Below, piece by piece: positions 6,422 to 10,841 of a DNA stretch of 10,841 nucleotides (positions within the stretch are counted from its first letter, which is position 1; each line of letters starts with the position of its first letter). This stretch comes from Candidatus Pelagibacter sp. (lineage in GTDB: Bacteria; Pseudomonadota; Alphaproteobacteria; Pelagibacterales; Pelagibacteraceae): contig JAPYTV010000030.1 in assembly GCA_029941985.1 (NCBI GenBank), positions 1-10,841 on the forward strand. The letters run 5' to 3'. The notes below the pieces were generated by a model that saw only the letters and a list, made by a program, of their open reading frames with translations, was not told where the DNA came from and ran no database searches. The position numbers and the translations under genes were made by a program.

Positions 6422-8110
6422 TTAAGAATTTTTTAGACCCTCAACTAATTTAACTTTAATATCTTTTTTCATTTTATCTTCTGTTTCTTTTAAATTTAAA
6501 ACACTTTTCCAGAAATATCTTGCTTGAATTTTTCGATCTAATTGCCAAAGAATATCTCCATAATGATCATTAACAATTGGATCATCTGGCATTAATTCTA
6601 CAGCCCTTTTTAGAAATGTTTCTGCTTTTAAAAAGTTATCAACCAGGTAGTAAGCCCAGCCAATAGAATCTATTATATATGGATCATTACCTCTTATAGC
6701 ATAAGCCTTTTCTAACATTTGTATTGCTGAATCAATTTTATATTCTCGTTCCAACCATGAATAAGCTAGGTAATTTAATACATATGCATCATCTGGAATA
6801 ATCTCTAATGATTTTAATAAATCTTGATCTGATTTTAAATAATCGCCTAATCTTTCATAGCTACTACCTCTTCTGTATAAAATTTCCGCATATATATTTG
6901 AATTAATATCTATTTTTGAAATTATCTCATTATAATAAACAATTGCATTTTTATATTTTTTAGAATTTTTATTAAAATTAGCCATATCAAATATTATTTT
7001 TATAGATGGATCTTTAATTTTTTTAAATTCTTTATTAATAAAATTTAAAGATTCTTTACCACTCAACTCTTTAGAAATTATTTGAGCTTGTTTCTTTAAT
7101 TTAAACCAGTAATAAAAATCATCTTTTTCATTAAAATACTTTAAAATTTTTTTAGCTTTCTTATAATCGCTATTTAGATAATAGTTTTCTGCCAACAAAG
7201 ATAAATTAAATTTAAATTTAGGATTTAAATAATGAGATATATTCAAATAAAAATTAGATTTCTCATAATTATCTTGAGATGAATATAAGTTTGCAATTAA
7301 AAAGAAAAATTCACTTACAATATCATTATGATTCTTACATGAAAAAATTTTATTAAATTCATCTAATTTTTTTCCTTCAACCCATTTTTTACCTTGCGAT
7401 ATTAATAATGAGCTATTTAAATAGTCTATTTGATTAGTTATAGCTTTAACTTCCTCGAATCTTTTATTTTCAATTAAATAACTAATATTAAAATATATAT
7501 ATCTCGAATAATCAGTGTCATTACTATCGTTTATTAAACTTATAAAATAAGTTTGTGTGTTTTTATCTCCTAAGTAACATCTTTGAAAAACTTCATTTAT
7601 AAACGATAAATTTCCGAATGTTTTATTTGTTTTTAGAATTTGATTTTCTTCAAAGACATATAGATACTGTTTAAGCGACTCATAAATAATTAATGCAAAT
7701 CTATCATCATTAATATGTTCCAATGATTGTTTTAAATAATCTCTACTTTTTTCAAAGTCTTTTTTTTTTAAGCTGTCTAATGTCAATATTAAATAAGCCT
7801 CAAAAAAATTAGAATTATTTACACTTAAATTTTGCTTAATTTCGTTGGCAGCCTGTTGAACTTTGCCTTCTAATACTAAAGAATTGATATATTTTATAAG
7901 ATAAGGGTCATATTCACTTATTAAGAACTTTGATGATTTAAAAAATTTAAGAGCCTTTAAATTATCTTTATTTTCATAAGCAATTATTCCTGAAAAATAG
8001 TTTGCTAAATATCTCGTATTAAACTCGTTAAAAATCTTACTTTTAGAGTATAATGGGTTCTGATAAAAAAATACTAGAATTAAGATTAACTTAAAATATT
8101 TTATAAACAT
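6422..8110 (-). CDS. Secreted or membrane-anchored tetratricopeptide-repeat protein of unknown function
   Basis: This is a 562-residue protein. The N-terminal hydrophobic segment (about 5-22, with Lys4 and Lys7 before or at its edge) looks like a signal peptide or anchor; there is no lipobox Cys. Weak helical repeats run through residues 35-380. Clear TPRs occupy about 385-545, with repeats around 405-440, 441-473, 477-510 and 511-540. The segment Asp-Pro-Tyr-Ile-Ile-Asp-Ser-Ile-Gly-Trp-Ala-Tyr-Tyr (476-488) and the following Ala-Val-Glu-Leu-Met-Pro-Asp-Asp-Pro-Ile-Val-Asn-Asp-His-Tyr-Gly-Asp (503-519) are the strongly conserved core of a TPR family I recall next to ispE in alphaproteobacteria. 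TPRs mediate protein-protein contacts; the partner cannot be told from sequence, but the cell envelope is likely. It leads an operon with ispE, 3 nt downstream. A promoter overlaps the start of the divergent UDG gene. Confidence 0.85.
   Translation of the reverse strand: MFIKYFKLILILVFFYQNPLYSKSKIFNEFNTRYLANYFSGIIAYENKDNLKALKFFKSSKFLISEYDPYLIKYINSLVLEGKVQQAANEIKQNLSVNNSNFFEAYLILTLDSLKKKDFEKSRDYLKQSLEHINDDRFALIIYESLKQYLYVFEENQILKTNKTFGNLSFINEVFQRCYLGDKNTQTYFISLINDSNDTDYSRYIYFNISYLIENKRFEEVKAITNQIDYLNSSLLISQGKKWVEGKKLDEFNKIFSCKNHNDIVSEFFFLIANLYSSQDNYEKSNFYLNISHYLNPKFKFNLSLLAENYYLNSDYKKAKKILKYFNEKDDFYYWFKLKKQAQIISKELSGKESLNFINKEFKKIKDPSIKIIFDMANFNKNSKKYKNAIVYYNEIISKIDINSNIYAEILYRRGSSYERLGDYLKSDQDLLKSLEIIPDDAYVLNYLAYSWLEREYKIDSAIQMLEKAYAIRGNDPYIIDSIGWAYYLVDNFLKAETFLKRAVELMPDDPIVNDHYGDILWQLDRKIQARYFWKSVLNLKETEDKMKKDIKVKLVEGLKNS
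8080..8107 (+). promoter_or_regulatory. Possible promoter for the UDG-rnhB operon
   Basis: TTAAGA (8080-8085) and TATAAA (8102-8107) are spaced 16 nt apart, inside the first codons of the opposite-strand TPR gene. Transcription would start near 8114, leaving a leader of about 8 nt. The -35 match is weak, so the call is tentative. Confidence 0.3.
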
Positions 8111-8116
8111 GAAACT

Positions 8117-8145
8117 ATTCTATGTCTAAAAAAGTAATAAATCAA
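8117..8145 (-). promoter_or_regulatory. Predicted promoter for the TPR-ispE operon, apparently leaderless
   Basis: On the minus strand TTGATT (8140-8145) and TAGAAT (8117-8122) are spaced exactly 17 nt apart, within and just before the opposite-strand UDG start. By standard spacing the transcription start falls at about 8110, which is the first base of the TPR gene ATG. No Shine-Dalgarno site could then exist, consistent with leaderless translation. Confidence 0.45.
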
Positions 8146-8832
8146 AATACCAATTATGATTTAGAATTAATTAATTCAATAGAATCAAAGTTTGTTTTTA
8201 ATGAAAATCCTATTAATAGATTAAAGAATATAAATGCTATCACAAAAGAAGAAAGTATTGATAAGAAAAAAGAACTTACTAAATTGGCAAATGAAATAAG
8301 TTCAATTGAAGATTGTAGTTTAAAAAATAATTCTCAACAATTAGTTCTGGGTGATGGAGATATTAATAGTTCAATAATGTTAATTGGTGAAGCGCCTGGA
8401 ATTGAAGAAGACAAATTCGGTAAAACATTCATGGGTGAAGTTGGTGACTTACTAAAAAAAATGTTGAATGCAATAAATATTAAAAAAGAAAATATCTATT
8501 CAACTTATGCTATTAATTTTCGACCACCTGAAGATCGCAAACCAACAGCAGCAGAAATAAAAAGATATTCTTTATACCTTCAGAAACATATCTCAATTAT
8601 TAATCCCAAAATAATAATACTAATGGGTAGTACGGCAATGGAGGCGTTAACTGGTTTAAATAATAAAATTTCTATTGAAAGAGGTAAATGGAAAGAAATT
8701 ATTATAAAAAACACTAGTTATAATGTTATTATAACTTTTAGCCCATCTTATCTTTTAAGGATTCCTGAAAATAAAAAATATTCCTGGGAAGACTTAAAAA
8801 AAATAAAACAAAAAATAACAGATTTCATCTAG
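8122..8832 (+). CDS. Uracil-DNA glycosylase, family 4-like, with unusual ligand and motif residues
   Basis: This 236-residue protein belongs to the uracil-DNA glycosylase superfamily (COG1573/family 4-like), which removes uracil from DNA at the start of base-excision repair. Motif 1 is Gly-Glu-Ala-Pro-Gly-Ile-Glu-Glu-Asp (89-97), followed by Gly-Lys-Thr-Phe-Met-Gly. Asn-Phe-Arg-Pro-Pro-Glu-Asp-Arg-Lys-Pro-Thr (132-142) matches the usual NxxxCRPPxNRxPT box. Ser-Pro-Ser-Tyr-Leu-Leu-Arg (207-213) matches motif 2. There are two oddities. Only one Cys (Cys65) is present, so the four-Cys [4Fe-4S] cluster of classical family 4 enzymes cannot form. The motif-2 His is Ser207. The N-terminal 60 residues are charged and diverged. 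The start lies 11 nt from the divergent TPR start, and rnhB follows after 7 nt. Membership in the superfamily is firm; glycosylase activity is inferred and uncertain. Confidence 0.85.
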   Translation: MSKKVINQNTNYDLELINSIESKFVFNENPINRLKNINAITKEESIDKKKELTKLANEISSIEDCSLKNNSQQLVLGDGDINSSIMLIGEAPGIEEDKFGKTFMGEVGDLLKKMLNAINIKKENIYSTYAINFRPPEDRKPTAAEIKRYSLYLQKHISIINPKIIILMGSTAMEALTGLNNKISIERGKWKEIIIKNTSYNVIITFSPSYLLRIPENKKYSWEDLKKIKQKITDFI

Positions 8833-8839
8833 ATATTTA

Positions 8840-9400
8840 ATGAAAATTTTAGCTGGCGTTGATGAGGTTGGACGAGGAAGTTTAATTGGCCCTGTATATG
8901 CGGCAGCGGTTATTTTAAATAAATCAATTAACAAAAAATTATTAAAAGATTCTAAAAGTTTATCAAAAATTAGACGGAAGAAACTTTTCACATACATAAA
9001 AAAAAATTCTGTATGGGCCATAGGACAAGCATCAATTAAAGAAATTGAAAAAATTAACATATTGCATGCAAGTTTACTGGCAATGAAAAGAGCTATCAAA
9101 AAACTTAAAAAAAAACCTACTCTTGTTTTAATTGATGGTAATAAATTACCAAATCTTAAAAACTATAACTTAAAATATGTAATAAAAGGTGACCAAAAAA
9201 TTCCTAGTATTTCAGCTGCATCAATCATTGCAAAAGTTAGTAGAGACAGATTTATAACAGCGCTCTCTAAAAAATTTGAAAATTATGGATGGAACACTAA
9301 TTCAGGCTATGGAACTAAAAAACACTTAAACGCTATTAAGAAATTTGGTATTACAAAATATCACCGAAAAACTTTTTCCCCGATTTCTAATTCTAAATAA
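8840..9400 (+). CDS. rnhB: Ribonuclease HII
   Basis: RNase HII (186 residues) cuts the RNA strand of RNA-DNA hybrids and nicks DNA at single embedded ribonucleotides to start ribonucleotide excision repair. The N-terminal motif Ala-Gly-Val-Asp-Glu-Val-Gly-Arg-Gly (5-13) supplies catalytic Asp8 and Glu9 plus the GRG loop that reads the RNA-DNA junction. Leu-Ile-Asp-Gly-Asn-Lys (97-102) supplies Asp99, and Lys-Gly-Asp (116-118) supplies Asp118, completing the DEDD set. Ser-Ile-Ser-Ala-Ala-Ser-Ile-Ile-Ala-Lys-Val-Ser-Arg-Asp (123-136) and Tyr-His-Arg-Lys-Thr-Phe-Ser-Pro (174-181) are further family signatures. Length is usual. It begins 7 nt after the UDG stop, so both repair genes probably share a transcript. 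It precedes ccrM, an arrangement I recall as common in alphaproteobacteria. Confidence 0.96.
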   Translation: MKILAGVDEVGRGSLIGPVYAAAVILNKSINKKLLKDSKSLSKIRRKKLFTYIKKNSVWAIGQASIKEIEKINILHASLLAMKRAIKKLKKKPTLVLIDGNKLPNLKNYNLKYVIKGDQKIPSISAASIIAKVSRDRFITALSKKFENYGWNTNSGYGTKKHLNAIKKFGITKYHRKTFSPISNSK

Positions 9401-9449
9401 GTTTCACGTATAACAACACAATATCTGGTTATTAAAAAAAATCTAAACA

Positions 9450-9499
9450 CAAATGGAATCCAATTAATTCAATCTGAGGTTGACCGTTGAATCCATTTG
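9450..9499. repeat. 8-bp inverted repeat flanking the ccrM -35 region
   Basis: CAAATGGA (9450-9457) and TCCATTTG (9492-9499) are perfect inverted copies separated by 34 nt. Both arms run into or directly adjoin a GANTC site and bracket the -35 element. It may be an operator or simply coincidental. Confidence 0.4.
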
Positions 9500-9504
9500 G
9501 AGTC
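9456..9504. promoter_or_regulatory. Cluster of three GANTC (CcrM) methylation sites at the ccrM promoter
   Basis: GAATC at 9456-9460, GAATC at 9489-9493 and GAGTC at 9500-9504 are each the recognition sequence of CcrM. The second lies in the promoter spacer and the third overlaps the first two bases of the -10. By hand I count about 20 GANTC sites in the whole window, roughly one per 540 bp, so three in 49 bp is a clear local excess. Confidence 0.75.
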
Positions 9505-9508
9505 TAAT
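9480..9508 (+). promoter_or_regulatory. Predicted sigma70-type promoter of ccrM
   Basis: The -35 TTGACC (9480-9485) and -10 TCTAAT (9503-9508) are separated by 17 nt, each matching five of six consensus bases. Transcription would begin near 9515, leaving a leader of only about 7 nt before the ATG at 9522, with no Shine-Dalgarno site. It is the best-scoring promoter I find by eye in this window. Confidence 0.6.
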
Positions 9509-9521
9509 TGTTTTATAAAAA

Positions 9522-10592
9522 ATGGAAAAAGATTTTAAAAATAAAATTATTAATGGCGATAGTCTCAAAGAATTAAAAAAAATTCCGAATGAAACCTTTG
9601 ATCTCGTTTTTGCTGACCCTCCATACAACCTTCAGTTAAAAAATTCACTTACAAGACCTGACAGAAGCAAAGTTAGTGCTGTTAATGATAAGTGGGATCA
9701 ATTTGAAAGCTTTAAGAAATATGATGAATTCACAGTTGCATGGTTAAAAGAATGCAAACGAATTTTAAAAAAAGATGGAGCTATCTGGATAATTGGAAGC
9801 TATCACAACATTTTTAGAGTGGGAACGGCTATACAAAATTTAGACTTCTGGATTTTAAATGATGTAATTTGGAACAAAAACAATCCAATGCCTAACTTTA
9901 GAGGGACAAGATTTACTAATGCTCACGAAACACTAATTTGGGCATCTAAAAGTGAAAAATCTAAATATACTTTTAACTATCAGTCATTAAAATGTTTAAA
10001 TGATGATCTTCAAATGAGATCAAATTGGAATTTACCTATTTGCAATGGAGCTGAAAGACTTAAAAAAAACGGTAAAAAAGTTCACTCAACTCAAAAACCA
10101 GAGTCTTTACTTCACAGAGTATTATTAGCTTCTTCAAATAAAGACGATATGATCTTAGACCCGTTTTTAGGATCTGGAACTACAGCTGCAGTAGCTAAAA
10201 AATTAGGTAGAAACTATTACGGAATAGAAAAAGAAAAAAATTATTTTAAAGCAGCAGAAGAAAGATTGAAAAATACAAAACAAATAGAGGATGATTTCCT
10301 AGACACTCTCAAAAATAATAGATCTAAACCAAGAATACCTTTTGGGTCTTTAGTGGAGCTGGGGATTATTAAGCCAGGAACAAATATTTTTGACCAAAAG
10401 AAAAAAGTTATGGCTAAAATTATGGTAGATGGAAGCATTAAACATAATCAAGCTAAAGGATCAATTCATAAAGTGGCAGCAACAATCCTTGGCTCTGAAA
10501 GCTGTAATGGTTGGACTTACTGGCATTGTAGTGTAAATGGAGTAACTGTTCCAATAGACAACTTAAGACAAAGATTAATTTCTAATAATTAA
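9522..10592 (+). CDS. ccrM: CcrM-type DNA adenine N6-methyltransferase (GANTC)
   Basis: This beta-class orphan DNA methyltransferase (356 residues) transfers methyl from S-adenosylmethionine to N6 of adenine. CcrM relatives act at GANTC and help coordinate the alphaproteobacterial cell cycle. The catalytic motif IV Ala-Asp-Pro-Pro-Tyr (31-35) comes first. It is followed by the His-Ser-Thr-Gln-Lys-Pro box (188-193) and the cofactor motif Asp-Pro-Phe-Leu-Gly-Ser-Gly-Thr (213-220), the order expected for the beta class. A C-terminal domain (about 272-352), with Pro-Phe-Gly-Ser-Leu, Gly-Ser-Ile-His-Lys and Gly-Trp-Thr-Tyr-Trp-His, matches the CcrM-specific DNA-recognition domain. Length is close to Caulobacter CcrM (358). 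No restriction endonuclease neighbours it. Its promoter carries three GANTC sites. Its stop overlaps the convergent downstream gene within TTAA. The GANTC specificity is inferred from family. Confidence 0.95.
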   Translation: MEKDFKNKIINGDSLKELKKIPNETFDLVFADPPYNLQLKNSLTRPDRSKVSAVNDKWDQFESFKKYDEFTVAWLKECKRILKKDGAIWIIGSYHNIFRVGTAIQNLDFWILNDVIWNKNNPMPNFRGTRFTNAHETLIWASKSEKSKYTFNYQSLKCLNDDLQMRSNWNLPICNGAERLKKNGKKVHSTQKPESLLHRVLLASSNKDDMILDPFLGSGTTAAVAKKLGRNYYGIEKEKNYFKAAEERLKNTKQIEDDFLDTLKNNRSKPRIPFGSLVELGIIKPGTNIFDQKKKVMAKIMVDGSIKHNQAKGSIHKVAATILGSESCNGWTYWHCSVNGVTVPIDNLRQRLISNN

Positions 10593-10841
10593 TTTTTATA
10601 AATTTTACCCAAATAACTATTAATAAATTTATTATTTTTAACTAAACACTTCATTAATAAATTTCTTACCCAACCCATGAATGGATTAGAAAGATGAAAA
10701 GCAAAGTAATTAAATCTTGATTTTCTATCAATCATCTTAGTTCTATTAATTCTTTCCTTATTGAATTGATTATTTTCTTTTTCAAAATTTTTATATAGTT
10801 CATGAGCAACCTCTATTGATTGAGATGCACCTTGTGCAAAA
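10589..10841 (-). CDS. Probable FAD-dependent aromatic monooxygenase (partial, C-terminal 83 residues only)
   Basis: A minus-strand frame stays open from the window edge for 83 codons and ends at TAA (10589-10591). It begins Phe-Ala-Gln-Gly-Ala-Ser-Gln-Ser-Ile-Glu-Val-Ala, which corresponds to the Gly-Gln-Gly-(Ala/Met)-Asn-Gln-(Ala/Ser)-Ile-Glu-Asp-Ala motif that contacts FAD near the end of UbiH / salicylate-hydroxylase-type flavoprotein monooxygenases (COG0654). The rest fits their helical tail: an Asn-Arg-Thr-Lys-Met-Ile-Asp-Arg-Lys-Ser-Arg stretch like the usual R..R...V...SR pattern, then hydrophobic residues and a basic end. The FAD-binding N-terminus and substrate domain are outside the window, so the substrate cannot be stated. 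Its stop codon overlaps that of ccrM. An alternative is another FAD oxidoreductase of the same fold. Confidence 0.65.
   Translation of the reverse strand, partial: FAQGASQSIEVAHELYKNFEKENNQFNKERINRTKMIDRKSRFNYFAFHLSNPFMGWVRNLLMKCLVKNNKFINSYLGKIYKN

Larger units (their letters stand above)
9401..9521. other. ccrM upstream regulatory region
   Basis: This 121-bp gap is the longest noncoding stretch in the window. It holds the predicted ccrM promoter, three GANTC sites and an 8-bp inverted repeat. I see no strong rho-independent terminator for rnhB: ATAAC and GTTAT could pair 5 bp ahead of an A-rich run, not a T-run. No TTAA-N7-TTAA CtrA-type box is present. Confidence 0.8.

Noticed and set aside
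8794..9099. Minus-strand open frame opposite the UDG-rnhB junction
   Set aside because: It runs antisense through the catalytic N-terminus of rnhB and has no recognisable motif; rnhB is certain in the other frame.
9401..9450. Terminator hairpin after rnhB
   Set aside because: The only pairing found is a 5-bp ATAAC/GTTAT stem with a 13-nt loop and no following T-run on the plus strand, too weak to call.
1..10841. CRISPR arrays, insertion sequences, prophage or defence genes
   Set aside because: No direct-repeat array, transposase, integrase or nuclease/toxin gene is visible. CcrM has no partner restriction enzyme and is a housekeeping methyltransferase, so no defence system is claimed.

Overview
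The window is a strongly AT-rich, densely packed stretch of housekeeping genes. It looks like a streamlined marine alphaproteobacterium, most likely SAR11 / Pelagibacterales. The grounds are the low GC content, the very short or negative intergenic gaps, the alphaproteobacterial petABC order, the rnhB-ccrM pair, a CcrM-type methyltransferase and a UDG-TPR-ispE neighbourhood. All stop codons seen are TAA or TAG. The taxonomic call is inference from gene content and style; no rRNA is present to settle it.

Layout. (1) Positions 1-2339, minus strand: the cytochrome bc1 operon, transcribed petA (Rieske) > petB (cytochrome b) > petC (cytochrome c1, cut by the window edge at the apparent axial-Met codon). 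(2) An 88-bp divergent intergenic region follows, with a 16-bp palindrome. (3) Positions 2428-4193, plus strand: trmL > hemF > greA, overlapping or nearly abutting. (4) Positions 4190-8110, minus strand: TPR protein > ispE > tRNA-Gln(UUG) > CCA-adding enzyme, probably one or two transcripts. cca starts only 3 nt after the encoded CCA end of the tRNA. (5) Positions 8122-9400, plus strand: a family-4-like uracil-DNA glycosylase, then rnhB. (6) Positions 9401-9521: a 121-bp regulatory region with three GANTC sites packed into a good sigma70-like promoter. (7) Positions 9522-10592, plus strand: ccrM, the GANTC adenine methyltransferase. (8) Positions 10589-10841, minus strand: the 3' end of a probable FAD-dependent monooxygenase gene.

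How the genes relate. The bc1 complex needs haem, and the divergent operon carries the oxygen-dependent haem-pathway enzyme HemF, so shared control across the 2340-2427 gap is possible. UDG, RNase HII and CcrM are all DNA-maintenance functions. The three GANTC sites suggest that ccrM reads the methylation state made by its own product. The tRNA-Gln/cca pair links a tRNA to a tRNA 3'-end maintenance enzyme on one strand.

I found no obviously new multi-gene system. The observations most worth a second look are the methyl-site cluster at the ccrM promoter, the unusual residues of the UDG, the 11-nt divergent start region with a predicted leaderless promoter, and the tRNA-cca junction. Two convergent gene pairs also share their stop codons inside a TTAA palindrome. 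No gene-free stretch longer than 300 bases exists; the longest is 121 bases.
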